Notes under the pieces: model-generated
Told to the model about the DNA's origin: nothing
Database searches by the model: none
What the model saw: the letters and a program-made list of their open reading frames with translations, nothing else
Assembly (NCBI RefSeq): GCF_002831645.1
Contig: NZ_CP025117.1
Span: 4,045,001 to 4,109,000, forward strand
DNA from: Olleya sp. Bg11-27
Lineage (GTDB): Bacteria; Bacteroidota; Bacteroidia; Flavobacteriales; Flavobacteriaceae
Length of the DNA: 64,000 nt
Direction: 5' to 3'
Position numbers and translations under genes: made by a program
Part shown: in pieces, positions 37,077-46,513 of the stretch
How the letters are laid out: each line of letters opens with the position of its first letter
How positions within the stretch are numbered: position 1 is the stretch's first letter

Positions 37077-37819
37077 TTACTCCTCTTTTGTCTTTTTAAC
37101 ATCGCCATTAATACGCCAATCAAAAAAAGTAAGTATTGAATTTATAATGTAAAACACATATTTAACAATGTTTGCAACATTACCTTGTATTACATTTTTA
37201 ATAATTTGTGCTAGGTTATAAAAAGACCACGTTAAAAAAGTCTGCTCGTATTTAAAAGCGGTACTTATATTACCAACTAAGGATATTCCAAATATAATAG
37301 CAACGGTGTGTTTAAAAAATTGATTTTTAATAGTCGTTCCAAACCAATAAAATCCTAAAAAAACTAAAGTATAAGTAACCAATATTTGGCATCTGCTTTT
37401 TTAACCTGCTCTCCTTCACTCCACTTTTTGGTAGCAATAATGGCAATAACAAATGTTAAGGGATAGGTTATAATGGCAGAATGATTACCAAATAAGTAAT
37501 CTATAACACCAGAATTAATGGTTGTAAACAAACCTATCCAATTCCCTAGATTTTGTTGTTTAACAATCATTCTAGCAGCTAATAAAGATACAACAGCTCC
37601 TAGTGTAGACAATAGACCAATTGGAAAAGCGCCTTTAGATATGTAATCACTAAAACCAGAAAGAGGTACCCCAAATTGGATACCTCCCTGATAATATATT
37701 GTTTCATGAAACCCCCTGTAAAAACAGATAACGGTTACCAAAATCACACCAACTATATCTATATATTTAGAGTGTACTACACGTCTAAGTGTTGGATTTG
37801 GTAACTGTAAGCATTTCAC
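37077..37819 (-). pseudogene. PnuC-like nicotinamide-riboside transporter, split by a frameshift
   Basis: Two overlapping minus-strand frames make up one membrane protein. The first (37364-37819, 151 residues) has helices including FPIGLLSTLGAVVSLLAARM and IITYPLTFVIAIIATKKW. The second (37077-37382, 101 residues) continues with LVFLGFYWFG and YNLAQIIKNVIQGNVANIV and ends FFDWRINGDVKKTKEE. Helix order and the W/N-rich loops fit the PnuC family of vitamin B3 nucleoside transporters, although similarity is modest. The frames meet near GCCAAATATTGG; one additional A in the AAA run would join them. It may be a real pseudogene or a sequencing error. It starts 3 bp after typA ends. Confidence 0.55.
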
Positions 37820-37822
37820 TTA

Positions 37823-39622
37823 TTAAGCAATCTTGTTTCTCTTACGATCGTTTTCTGTTAAATAGATCTTACGTAAACGAATATGGTTTGGTGTTACCTC
37901 TACATACTCATCTTTTTGGATATATTCTAATGCTTCTTCTAAACTAAACTTGATAGCTGGTACAATCTTAGCTTTATCATCTGCTCCAGAACTACGTACA
38001 TTACTTTGTTTTTTAGCTTTAGTAATGTTTACAGCCATATCATCTTGACGAGAGTTCTCACCAATTACTTGACCTTCGTAAATATCTTCACCTGGTTCAA
38101 CGAAAAACTTACCTCTATCTTGTAATTTATCGATAGAGTAAGGTATAGCTTTACCATTTTCCATAGAAATTAAAGATCCAGAAATACGTCCAGCGATAGC
38201 ACCTTTTAATGGTTGGTATTCTTTAAAACGGTGTGCCATAATTGCTTCACCAGCAGTAGCTGTTAATAACAAGTTACGTAAACCAATAATACCACGAGAA
38301 GGAATTAAGAATTCGCAAATCATACGATCTCCTTTTGCTTCCATACTTAATAATTCACCTTTACGTAAAGTTACAAACTCTACAGCTCTACCAGAAACAG
38401 TTTCAGGAAGGTCAATTGTTAATTCTTCAACTGGCTCACATTTAACACCATCAATTTCTTTGATAATTACCTGTGGTTGTCCAATTTGTAATTCATAACC
38501 TTCACGACGCATAGTTTCAATTAAAACTGATAAGTGTAATACACCACGTCCAAAGACCATAAATTTATCTGCACTACCAGTTTCACCTAGTTTAAGTGCT
38601 AAATTCTTTTCTAGTTCTTTTTCTAAACGATCTTTAATATGACGAGACGTCACATATTTACCATCTTTACCAAAGAAAGGAGAATCGTTAATTGTAAATA
38701 ACATACTCATTGTAGGCTCATCAATTGCAATTGATTTTAAACCTTCTGGATTTTCAACATCTGCAATTGTATCACCAATTTCAAATCCTTCAATCCCTAC
38801 AACAGCACAAATATCTCCTGTTTGTACGCTTTCTACTCTTTTACGTCCTAAACCTTCAAATATAAATAATTCTTTAACTCTACTTTTAGTTGTAGACCCA
38901 TCTCTTTTTACAAGTGAGATTTGTTGTCCTTCTACTAAACTTCCTCTTTGTAATCTACCAATCGCGATACGACCTGTAAAAGAAGAAAAATCTAAAGAAG
39001 TAATAAGCATTTGAGTTGTTCCTTCAGGAAAAACAGGCGTAGGAACATGCTCTATAACCATATCTAATAATGGTTCAACATTTTTAGTTTCGTTTCTCCA
39101 ATCGTCACTCATCCAGTTATTTTTAGCCGAACCATAAACGGTTGGAAAATCTAACTGCCACTCTTCTGCTCCTAATTCGAACATTAGATCAAAAACTTTT
39201 TCATGTACTTCATCTGGAGTACAGTTTTCTTTATCTACTTTGTTTACAACCACACAAGGCTTTAAACCTAAATCAATCGCTTTTTGTAATACAAAACGCG
39301 TTTGAGGCATTGGTCCTTCAAAAGCATCCACTAATAATACAACACCATCAGCCATGTTTAATACACGCTCTACTTCTCCTCCAAAATCGGCGTGACCTGG
39401 TGTATCAATGATATTAATTTTTGTGTCTTTGTAAATTACAGAAACGTTTTTAGAAGTAATTGTAATTCCTCTTTCACGTTCTAAATCATTGTTATCCAAA
39501 ATTAAGTCTCCTGTGTTCTCGTTTTCACGAAACAATTGACAGTGGTACATGATTTTATCAACCAACGTAGTTTTTCCGTGATCGACGTGTGCAATAATTG
39601 CAATATTTTTAATATTAGCCAT
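37823..39622 (-). CDS. typA: translational GTPase TypA/BipA
   Basis: 599 residues, the standard length. G1 is AHVDHGKTTL (11-20). ERGITITSKN is the switch I threonine region, DTPGHADFGGEVERVL G3, and VVNKVDKENC G4. EF-Tu domain II, EF-G-like domain V and the BipA-specific C-terminal domain (KLQDRGKFFVEPGEDIYEGQVIGE) follow. It binds ribosomes and helps assembly and stress growth. It is followed by the PnuC-like gene; the 239-bp gap before the DUF4836 gene contains divergent promoters. Confidence 0.96.
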   Translation of the reverse strand: MANIKNIAIIAHVDHGKTTLVDKIMYHCQLFRENENTGDLILDNNDLERERGITITSKNVSVIYKDTKINIIDTPGHADFGGEVERVLNMADGVVLLVDAFEGPMPQTRFVLQKAIDLGLKPCVVVNKVDKENCTPDEVHEKVFDLMFELGAEEWQLDFPTVYGSAKNNWMSDDWRNETKNVEPLLDMVIEHVPTPVFPEGTTQMLITSLDFSSFTGRIAIGRLQRGSLVEGQQISLVKRDGSTTKSRVKELFIFEGLGRKRVESVQTGDICAVVGIEGFEIGDTIADVENPEGLKSIAIDEPTMSMLFTINDSPFFGKDGKYVTSRHIKDRLEKELEKNLALKLGETGSADKFMVFGRGVLHLSVLIETMRREGYELQIGQPQVIIKEIDGVKCEPVEELTIDLPETVSGRAVEFVTLRKGELLSMEAKGDRMICEFLIPSRGIIGLRNLLLTATAGEAIMAHRFKEYQPLKGAIAGRISGSLISMENGKAIPYSIDKLQDRGKFFVEPGEDIYEGQVIGENSRQDDMAVNITKAKKQSNVRSSGADDKAKIVPAIKFSLEEALEYIQKDEYVEVTPNHIRLRKIYLTENDRKRNKIA

Positions 39623-39811
39623 AATGGTGCCTTATTTTAAGCGTGCAAATGTACTCAATTTTTATCTAAAAATACGTTTTAATTAAAATTTGACAAATTC
39701 ATCCCTAAAATATGTAACATTTTTAATCAAACAGACACAGATAGTTATGTCTAATTAAAGGAATAGCTTATTAATTGTTTTAATAATATTTAATAAAAAA
39801 TATTATATGAT

Positions 39812-39819
39812 TAGATTTG
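39812..39819 (+). promoter_or_regulatory. -7 box of the DUF4836 gene
   Basis: TAGATTTG matches TAnnTTTG exactly, 42 bp before the ATG at 39862. Confidence 0.5.
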
Positions 39820-39861
39820 TCAACTTATTAATCAACTACTTAAAAAAATTACACTAGAACC

Positions 39862-41730
39862 ATGAAAAAATTTATTTGTCTACTTGTTATTGCATTTCTA
39901 TTTGCCAGCTGTGGTACCAAAAATGAAGAATCCTACTTTATCCCTAAAGATGCTGTAGCTGTAATGTACGTCAATCTTAAAACGCTTTCAGAAAAAAGCA
40001 AAGGCTTAGATTCAAAAAACCTAAGCATTAATGCTTTAATAGAAGACAAAGCTCCTGAAGAAGTAAAAGCGTTTGTATCCGAATTTATGACCTCAGAGAA
40101 TCTAAACAAAACGTTTAGAAAAGAATTCATTCTTGGATTTGGTTCTTTTAAAAGACTCTCTGGATTTGGTGGTTTAGCATTACCAATTAAAGACGCTGCT
40201 GCTTTTGAAGCCTTTATACAACCACTATTAGAAAAATTACATGACTTAGAAAAGGAAGAGAATGTTGGTAAAGACAAAGACTTCACGGTATATTCTACTA
40301 GAGAATTAGCTATTGGTTGGAATAATAAAACGGCATTAATAATTGGTGCTAACAACTATGCCAGTGCAGAATTAAAAGACTTAACTAATTTAAAGAAAGA
40401 CGAATCTATCTTAGCTACAAATTATTTTGACGATTTCTTTGATGTTAAACAAGATATGGGTTTACACATAACATCAACACCTTTAGGTGATGCTTTTGAT
40501 GGATTACTTAATGCTTTCGCGGGGGTAAAAGTGAATTTAGAAGACAATAACCTATCGTATCATGGAAGCTTTGAAGACGACCATATTTACACCAACACAA
40601 ACCTGAAATTAAATAAAGACTTCACCTCTTTATTAGGTTACAAAAAATGGATGACTACGTCTTACAGTAAATCTATGCTTGATGCATTACCAAATAGCCC
40701 ATTACTTTTAGCAAAAATATCAATAGACCCAGAAGCCTATTTTGATCATATTACAAGTTTAACAGATAATAAAGTGCTACCTGTTCAGGCCAGGGAAGAA
40801 TTGAAAAAAAACCTTGAAAGCGCTAACAGTGAATCTGAAAGAGAAATCGGTATGAGCACTAAAGATATCGCAAAAATATTTGATGGTTCTTTAATGTTTG
40901 CTATGACGGAAGGTAAAACAGTTAAAGACTCTGTATACGATTATAATTACTACACTGGAGAAAAAACGTATACAATAGTAAACAAAAAGATTCCTAATAT
41001 GTATGGTGTTATTGCCATTAAAGACAAATCTAAATTTGACAATTTGTTAGCTAAGATCCAAGAAAAAGGAGCTCCTTTTGAAGAGGTAAGCCCTAATTAC
41101 TATGAAATCGAAAAAAACGCGTTTATGGTAATCACAGACGATTTTATATTTTTCACTAATGATGTAAATAAAGCAAGTGAAATTAAAACTAATGGAAAAC
41201 TAGCAAATAACTTATCTGATTTTGAGCATAAGGACAAACTATCTCACTCAATTTATCTTTACACCAAAGGAAACATTGCAGAACTAAGTAATGATTTTGC
41301 GCAATCTTTAGGTAACATGTATAATCCTTATGGCGGATACAATGCTTACGGAAGTGATACTACAATGGAGCGCTTTAAAGATAAAAGCATTGCTATATAT
41401 GATAAGTATTTTGGTGAAAATCATTATTTTGTTGACACTGACGGCGGAGAGTCTTTTACTTATACTAAAGGTGACAAAAACTCATTAATTCAAACTGTTT
41501 TATATGGTGATGAACTAGCAAAGACAATGAATACTTTAATGGATGACATTGAAAATGAAGAACAAGAAGTGATTACAAATGATGATGAAATAACAGAAAC
41601 CACGATAGATGCTCCTGCGGAAGATGATGAAGATTCGGAAAATATAGAAATAATAGAAGTTATTGACGAAGACGACGATTCTGTTTACGACATAGAAGAA
41701 ACGGTTATCGAGGATACTGAATCAAACTAG
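39862..41730 (+). CDS. DUF4836 family lipoprotein
   Basis: 622 residues. A lipoprotein signal (CLLVIAFLFASC, Cys near 17) precedes the DUF4836 body: YFIPKDAVAVMYVNLKTLSEKS, LGFGSFKRLSGFGGLALP, and KKWMTTSYSKSMLDALPNSP. The last 60 residues are almost all acidic (Glu/Asp-rich). It is anchored in the envelope and its role is unknown. The ABC-transporter gene pair follows 5 bp downstream on the same strand, suggesting co-transcription. Confidence 0.87.
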   Translation: MKKFICLLVIAFLFASCGTKNEESYFIPKDAVAVMYVNLKTLSEKSKGLDSKNLSINALIEDKAPEEVKAFVSEFMTSENLNKTFRKEFILGFGSFKRLSGFGGLALPIKDAAAFEAFIQPLLEKLHDLEKEENVGKDKDFTVYSTRELAIGWNNKTALIIGANNYASAELKDLTNLKKDESILATNYFDDFFDVKQDMGLHITSTPLGDAFDGLLNAFAGVKVNLEDNNLSYHGSFEDDHIYTNTNLKLNKDFTSLLGYKKWMTTSYSKSMLDALPNSPLLLAKISIDPEAYFDHITSLTDNKVLPVQAREELKKNLESANSESEREIGMSTKDIAKIFDGSLMFAMTEGKTVKDSVYDYNYYTGEKTYTIVNKKIPNMYGVIAIKDKSKFDNLLAKIQEKGAPFEEVSPNYYEIEKNAFMVITDDFIFFTNDVNKASEIKTNGKLANNLSDFEHKDKLSHSIYLYTKGNIAELSNDFAQSLGNMYNPYGGYNAYGSDTTMERFKDKSIAIYDKYFGENHYFVDTDGGESFTYTKGDKNSLIQTVLYGDELAKTMNTLMDDIENEEQEVITNDDEITETTIDAPAEDDEDSENIEIIEVIDEDDDSVYDIEETVIEDTESN

Positions 41731-41735
41731 TTGAC

Positions 41736-42368
41736 GTGCAAATTACTATCCAAAACATAATACCAAACTTTTTTACTCCAGCTTCATCCGAAGTCTGGAG
41801 TAAAAATTTTGAGTTACTACCAAATTCAAAATATTTAATAAAAGCAGTTTCGGGAAGTGGGAAAAGTTCATTTTTTAATTTTTTATATGGTCTAAACAAC
41901 CGGTATTCTGGCTCTATACTATTTGACAAAACGACTATCGCTTCATTTACTGAAGATGATTGGACGTCTATTAGGCGAGATAAAATTTCGATTGTATTTC
42001 AAGGTCTTCGACTCTTTCCAGAATTGACAGCTTTAGAAAATATTCAACTAAAAAATAGTCTAACCAATCATAAATCTGAATCTGAGATTTTAGAAATGTT
42101 AGCACAATTAGACGTGGATCAATTAGCTCATAAAAAAGCTGAGACCTTATCTTACGGTCAGCAACAGCGTATTGCTATTGTTAGAGCCTTATGCCAACCG
42201 TTTCAGATTTTATTATTAGATGAACCCTTTAGCCATATAGACCAAGCCCAGATTACAAATGCGGTTACTCTAGTGACACAGGAAGTAGAAAAAAACAATG
42301 CAACTTTAATAATTGCCAGTTTAGGTGATACTTACAATATCGATTATACAAAAACACTATTGTTATGA
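41736..42368 (+). CDS. ABC transporter ATP-binding protein, LolD-like
   Basis: 210 residues. Walker A is SGSGKSS (about 39-45), LSYGQQQRIAIVRALC the signature and ILLLDEPFSHID Walker B. The usual switch-region His is replaced by the ASLGDTYN context, which is unusual and could reduce hydrolysis. The start is GTG at 41736, 5 bp after the previous stop. It overlaps the permease gene by 4 bp, so the two form a MacB/LolCD-type unit. Confidence 0.85.
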   Translation: MQITIQNIIPNFFTPASSEVWSKNFELLPNSKYLIKAVSGSGKSSFFNFLYGLNNRYSGSILFDKTTIASFTEDDWTSIRRDKISIVFQGLRLFPELTALENIQLKNSLTNHKSESEILEMLAQLDVDQLAHKKAETLSYGQQQRIAIVRALCQPFQILLLDEPFSHIDQAQITNAVTLVTQEVEKNNATLIIASLGDTYNIDYTKTLLL

Positions 42369-43558
42369 TTGACAAACTTCTAAAAAAACAAGTTGACAAA
42401 TCTCAGCTGCTCTTTTTTGCGTTAAGCTCTAGTTTAGGTTTAGCCATATTGTTAATTGTGATCCAATTATTTATTGATACACGATCTATATTTAGTTCTG
42501 AAAATGACTTATTAGGTAATCAAAACCTAATTATTTATAAAGATTTAGGAAGAGACAACGCCTTTACACCAAAAGAAATAGCAGAACTTGAACAACAACC
42601 CTTTATTAATAAAACGGGAGGCTTTACACATGGGACTTACCGTGTGCTTGCCAGTGTTACACTACCAAACTACACCGGAATTTCTACGGAGATGTTTTTA
42701 GAAGCTGTAGGTGACGAGTTTTTAGATATTAAAAGTGCCGATTGGAAATGGCAACCAGGAGATCGAGAAGTTCCTATAATTATTCCTAAGAATTATATAA
42801 ACCTGTATAATTTTGGATACGCAGCAAGTACAGGAATGCCGCAAATTAATGAGAAAATTATTAGACAAATTCCCATCGACTTAAAACTTACTGGGTCTAG
42901 TAAAACAGAACTATACCCTGCTTATATATTGGATGCTTCCGAAAAAATAAATTCTATTTTAGTTCCGGAATCCTTTTTAAAGTATACCAACAAAACATTA
43001 AGTCCTTTAAAAGAGTCTAAAATATCTAGAATAATTCTAGATGTTACCAACCCATCAGACCCTAAATTACTAGAGTTTTTAGCCTCCAAAAAATACAACT
43101 ATCTATCTAATGACGTGCAAAACTCCAAACTGAGTTATGTCCTTAAATTGATATTGAGTATTGTTTTAGGTATTGGATTACTCATCACTATATTATCAAT
43201 ATACCTGGTTATTACCAATATTAATTTATTGATTTTAAAAAATAAGCAAACGATCACACAGCTTCATTTTTTAGGGTACTCTAAGACGCAAATAGCCAAA
43301 GTATATCACACTATCGCTTATAAAATCTTAGCCATTTCAATTATTGTCGCTTTACTATTAAGTACTATTAGTAAATTTTTGATTTCGCCGTATTTAGAAC
43401 TGTTACAAGTTGAAAAAAACATGACTTCCATTATTTATTTGGTTGTGATAAGTGTTGTTCTTTTTATACTTTTGGCCATGTATTATCGTAAACATACCAA
43501 TAGTAAAATCAAACAGATGATACAACCCAACACAAGTCTACTAACTACTGAAAATTAA
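42365..43558 (+). CDS. FtsX-like permease
   Basis: 397 residues. One N-terminal helix (LLFFALSSSLGLAILLIVIQLF) is followed by a periplasmic domain up to about 255, then three helices (VLKLILSIVLGIGLLITILSIYL and later pairs). NLLILKNKQTITQLHFLGYSKTQIAKVYH corresponds to the FtsX cytoplasmic coupling motif. It pairs with the ATPase encoded just upstream. The neighbour DUF4836 lipoprotein suggests envelope trafficking, which is inference. Confidence 0.85.
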   Translation: MIDKLLKKQVDKSQLLFFALSSSLGLAILLIVIQLFIDTRSIFSSENDLLGNQNLIIYKDLGRDNAFTPKEIAELEQQPFINKTGGFTHGTYRVLASVTLPNYTGISTEMFLEAVGDEFLDIKSADWKWQPGDREVPIIIPKNYINLYNFGYAASTGMPQINEKIIRQIPIDLKLTGSSKTELYPAYILDASEKINSILVPESFLKYTNKTLSPLKESKISRIILDVTNPSDPKLLEFLASKKYNYLSNDVQNSKLSYVLKLILSIVLGIGLLITILSIYLVITNINLLILKNKQTITQLHFLGYSKTQIAKVYHTIAYKILAISIIVALLLSTISKFLISPYLELLQVEKNMTSIIYLVVISVVLFILLAMYYRKHTNSKIKQMIQPNTSLLTTEN

Positions 43559-43560
43559 CT

Positions 43561-43568
43561 TATCTTTG
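43561..43568 (+). promoter_or_regulatory. -7 box of kdsA
   Basis: TATCTTTG matches TAnnTTTG, 20 bp before the kdsA ATG, directly after the permease stop. It gives kdsA its own promoter. Confidence 0.55.
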
Positions 43569-43588
43569 CAGTATAAATTATTACAATT

Positions 43589-44407
43589 ATGATACTTCAA
43601 GATATTCCTAAAATAAAACATACAGATAGTAACAATTTCTTTTTGCTTTGTGGGCCTTGCGCTATCGAAGGAGAAGATATGGCCTTTAGAATTGCAGAAA
43701 AAGTGCTAACGATTACTAACAAGCTTGAAATCCCTTATATTTTTAAAGGAAGTTTTAAAAAAGCTAACCGTAGTAGAATTGATAGTTTTACGGGTATTGG
43801 TGACGAAAAGGCTTTAGAAATTTTAGCTAAAGTTTCTGAAAAATTTGATGTCCCAACTGTTACTGATATTCATGAAGTTAGTGATGCTGCAAAAGCGGCA
43901 CAGTATGTTGATGTCTTACAAATCCCTGCTTTTTTAGTACGTCAAACAGACCTTGTCGTTGCTGCTGCTAAAACGGGAAAAGTAGTCAACCTTAAAAAAG
44001 GACAATTTATGAGTCCTGAAGCTATGAAGCATGCGGTACAAAAAGTAAAAGACGCGGGAAGTGATAAGGCTTGGATTACAGATCGCGGAACTATGTTTGG
44101 TTACCAAGATATGATTGTAGACTTTAGAGGCATCCCAACGATGCGTCAATACGCACCAACAGTATTAGATGTAACACACTCTTTACAGCAACCAAATCAA
44201 AGTGCTGGTGTAACAGGTGGACGTCCAGATATGATCGAAACGATTGCACGTGCGGGAATTGTTAATAACGTAGACGGTTTATTTATAGAAACGCATTTTG
44301 ATCCTGCTAATGCTAAAAGTGACGGTGCAAACATGCTACATTTAGATAACTTAGAAGCCTTATTAAGTAACTTAACGGCTATTAGAAAACTAGTCACTAC
44401 TTTTTAG
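43589..44407 (+). CDS. kdsA: 3-deoxy-8-phosphooctulonate synthase (KDO-8-P synthase)
   Basis: 272 residues, the normal length. FFLLCGPCAIEGEDMAFRIA, FKGSFKKANRSRIDSFTGIG, DVLQIPAFLVRQTDL, NLKKGQFMSPEAMKHAV, ITDRGTMFGYQDMIVDFRGIP and DVTHSLQQPN are all canonical. It condenses phosphoenolpyruvate with arabinose-5-phosphate to make KDO-8-phosphate for lipopolysaccharide core. The CGPC cysteine and the IETHFDPANAKSDG motif are consistent with either the metal-dependent or metal-free class. Confidence 0.96.
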   Translation: MILQDIPKIKHTDSNNFFLLCGPCAIEGEDMAFRIAEKVLTITNKLEIPYIFKGSFKKANRSRIDSFTGIGDEKALEILAKVSEKFDVPTVTDIHEVSDAAKAAQYVDVLQIPAFLVRQTDLVVAAAKTGKVVNLKKGQFMSPEAMKHAVQKVKDAGSDKAWITDRGTMFGYQDMIVDFRGIPTMRQYAPTVLDVTHSLQQPNQSAGVTGGRPDMIETIARAGIVNNVDGLFIETHFDPANAKSDGANMLHLDNLEALLSNLTAIRKLVTTF

Positions 44408-44414
44408 GTAGTCC

Positions 44415-44633
44415 ATGTTGTATCAGCTATTAGGATATATAATTTTAAGACTTCGTTACCCAAACACAGAAGAACACAAAAAAATACTTGAAGAGAAATA
44501 TCAGGGTTTATATAGCGATGTAGCCTTACAACCTATCTTAAAAATAGTAGGCTTTGTTTTTATTATTGCGTTGACAGCCATGTTGATTGGTGTCATTTAT
44601 GCTGCTTTTACAAATGACAGGGCTGTATTATAA
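44415..44633 (+). CDS. small membrane protein of unknown function
   Basis: 72 residues. One amphipathic N-terminal region (MLYQLLGYIILRLRYPNTEEHKKIL) and one strong transmembrane helix (ILKIVGFVFIIALTAMLIGVIYAAF). It begins 7 bp after kdsA and is probably co-transcribed. No family recognised. Confidence 0.65.
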   Translation: MLYQLLGYIILRLRYPNTEEHKKILEEKYQGLYSDVALQPILKIVGFVFIIALTAMLIGVIYAAFTNDRAVL

Positions 44634-44996
44634 TTATCTTTTATAAAAACTTTCATCTTTACAAGCATAGACTTCTTTAAGTATATCGACTAGGACAATA
44701 TCGTCCACCGCTTTTAAAGATTTATAGCGCAGTGACTTTACAACCTTACGGTTTTCACTTACCAAATGCTCTAAATGTTTAGTAATGTATGCCGAGTGCC
44801 AAAATCCAACATCGACATAATCTTTGGATTTATTCATATAACAAATAGGGCGTTTACCTAAATAATAACAAGGTAAACGCCATTTGTATTTTAATTCTAC
44901 TTCTGGTAATGTATGCTCAACAACCATCTGCAAGTGCAACAAAATAGAGCGGTAAGGCTCCGATTGCTTTAAGATATAATCTTCCGCAGGATTCAA
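44634..44996 (-). CDS. DUF1801 domain protein
   Basis: 120 residues, cytosolic. AEDYILKQSEPYRSILLHLQMVV, VELKYKWRLPCYYLGKRPICYM and YVDVGFWHSAYI follow the YdhG/DUF1801 plan, a small fold related to frataxin-like iron carriers in name only. Function unknown. It abuts the convergent small-membrane gene with no gap, and follows the next membrane gene by 6 bp on the minus strand. Confidence 0.85.
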   Translation of the reverse strand: MNPAEDYILKQSEPYRSILLHLQMVVEHTLPEVELKYKWRLPCYYLGKRPICYMNKSKDYVDVGFWHSAYITKHLEHLVSENRKVVKSLRYKSLKAVDDIVLVDILKEVYACKDESFYKR

Positions 44997-45002
44997 TTGT
45001 TA

Positions 45003-45377
45003 TTATAAAATATGTAATAAACTCAACACCCCTATTGCTAATAAAGCGATACCAATAATAGCTTTAAAAGGTAATAATTTGTCTGATATTTTTCTTAATG
45101 TTTCTTCTAATGCTGGTACTTTTCCAAAGACGTGTGTCAATAATAGTAATCCTCCAATAATACTTACAATACCAAAAAGGTTAAACCCTCCGCGTAATAT
45201 ACCTAATAGCGGTAAAACAATTAGTGCGCCACCTATTACGGTTTGAAAAGGCGCTAATACTCCTGCTATTTTATTAAAAAAATTTGCTTCTCCATCCAAT
45301 TTATCTAAAGTTGCTAATCCTAATAATAAACCTCCTGAGATGTTTGCTATGTCTAAAAGTAATCCTGTCAATGCCAT
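45003..45377 (-). CDS. small integral membrane protein
   Basis: 124 residues with three or four hydrophobic segments, glycine-rich (LLLGLATLDKL, TVIGGALIVLPLLGILRGG, IVSIIGGLLLLTHVFG, AIIGIALLAIGVLSLLHIL). Two similar GxxxG-like repeats suggest an internal duplication. Function unknown. Confidence 0.7.
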   Translation of the reverse strand: MALTGLLLDIANISGGLLLGLATLDKLDGEANFFNKIAGVLAPFQTVIGGALIVLPLLGILRGGFNLFGIVSIIGGLLLLTHVFGKVPALEETLRKISDKLLPFKAIIGIALLAIGVLSLLHIL

Positions 45378-45497
45378 AATCTTTTTTGTTTTTAAATAGT
45401 TAGTTTATAAATCTATGAAAAATATTTAGCACTTACCCCTAAATGTTAAAATGAATATTAAGAAACTTTTAACTTGCATATTTAAACGATTTACGGT

Positions 45498-45516
45498 TAC
45501 TTTGTAATTCAAAGTA
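45498..45516 (+). promoter_or_regulatory. palindromic operator-like site, copy 1
   Basis: TACTTTG-TAATT-CAAAGTA: 7-bp perfect arms around a 5-bp spacer, ending 8 bp before the ATG at 45525. The arm itself resembles a -7 element, so a bound protein would block the promoter. An identical arm pair occurs at 46480-46498. Confidence 0.6.
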
Positions 45517-45524
45517 CTTCTATT

Positions 45525-46136
45525 ATGAGCGACCAAGATTATTTAAAAGACATAAGCACTATTAAAAACTTAATGAATAAATCGTCAAGATTTATTTCGT
45601 TAAGCGGTTTGTCAGGTATATTAGCCGGTATTTATGCCTTAATCGGAGCTGCTCTAACCTACTATTTAGTTACAAATTATAGTTACGGAACATTAACTTT
45701 AGATGGCTGGGTTTTTAGATATGTTTTTATAATCTTATTTATGGTGGCTTTTTTAAGTGTAGTTACTGGTGTTTTTTTAACCACAAAAAAAGCAAAGCAA
45801 AATGGAGAAAGCATTTGGGATGGTTCTTCTAAAAGATTGCTGTTTAATTTTCTAATCCCATTAGTAGCAGGTGGCCTATATATTTTAATTATACTTAGTC
45901 AAGGACGTTACGGACAAACCGGAGGTTTAATGCTTATTTTTTATGGTTTAGCATTAGTTAGCGCTTCAAAGTATAGTATAGGTGATATTAAGTATTTAGG
46001 ATTTACAGAAATTATCTTAGGTCTAATAGCAACCTTATATCCTGGCTACGGTTTCTGGCTTTGGGTTATAGGATTTGGAGTGATGCATATTATTTATGGC
46101 ACTTACATGCATTTTAAATATGATGTCAAAAAATAA
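45525..46136 (+). CDS. integral membrane protein, first gene of a regulator operon
   Basis: 203 residues with about six transmembrane helices (FISLSGLSGILAGIYALIGAAL onward; last near GYGFWLWVIGFGVMHIIYGTYM). The N-terminus is a short cytosolic segment (DQDYLKDISTIKNLMNKSS). Function unknown. It lies 30 bp upstream of the winged-helix regulator gene on the same strand. This pairing of a membrane protein with a small HTH protein is common in Flavobacteriaceae. Confidence 0.78.
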   Translation: MSDQDYLKDISTIKNLMNKSSRFISLSGLSGILAGIYALIGAALTYYLVTNYSYGTLTLDGWVFRYVFIILFMVAFLSVVTGVFLTTKKAKQNGESIWDGSSKRLLFNFLIPLVAGGLYILIILSQGRYGQTGGLMLIFYGLALVSASKYSIGDIKYLGFTEIILGLIATLYPGYGFWLWVIGFGVMHIIYGTYMHFKYDVKK

Positions 46137-46140
46137 ACAA

Positions 46141-46167
46141 TACTTTCGCTAAAGCGGAAACAAAGTA
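46141..46167 (+). promoter_or_regulatory. imperfect operator-like half sites before the regulator gene
   Basis: TACTTTC ... CAAAGTA separated by 13 bp, with an inner near-palindrome TTTCGCTAAAGCGGAAA. The CAAAGTA arm overlaps the ATG at 46167. It is a weaker relative of the two perfect sites at 45498 and 46480. Confidence 0.35.
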
Positions 46168-46460
46168 TGAGCATAATAACTAACATCAATAAAGTATTTG
46201 ACCACAGAATTAGACTTGGTATCATGTCTGTTTTGATGGTTAATGAATATGCCGATTTTAAAACACTAAAAGAACTACTTGGTGCCACAGACGGAAACTT
46301 AGCCAGTCACACTAAAGCGCTTGAAAAATCCGAATATATTATAGTAGAAAAGCAATTTATAGATCGCAAACCCAATACTCGTTATAGTGTTACTAAATTA
46401 GGTCAAGCCGAATTTAAAAAACATATCAACGCACTTGAAAAATTAATCAAAAAACAATAA
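46167..46460 (+). CDS. winged-helix transcriptional regulator
   Basis: 97 residues, an entire winged helix-turn-helix domain (HTH_34 type) with no effector domain. FDHRIRLGIMSVLMVNEYADFKTLKELLGATDGNLASHTKALE spans helices 1-3, where the recognition helix lies in DGNLASHTKAL. RKPNTRYSVTKLGQ is the wing. It probably represses its own operon and the DUF4173 operon through the TACTTTG-N5-CAAAGTA palindromes flanking it. That is inference from site placement. Confidence 0.88.
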   Translation: MSIITNINKVFDHRIRLGIMSVLMVNEYADFKTLKELLGATDGNLASHTKALEKSEYIIVEKQFIDRKPNTRYSVTKLGQAEFKKHINALEKLIKKQ

Positions 46461-46479
46461 CACTATTTTTTTATCAATC

Positions 46480-46498
46480 TACTTTGAAAAACAAAGTA
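46480..46498 (+). promoter_or_regulatory. palindromic operator-like site, copy 2
   Basis: TACTTTG-AAAAA-CAAAGTA with the same arms and spacer length as the site at 45498, ending 15 bp before the ATG at 46514. Confidence 0.6.
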
Positions 46499-46513
46499 CT
46501 TTAAGACACTATT

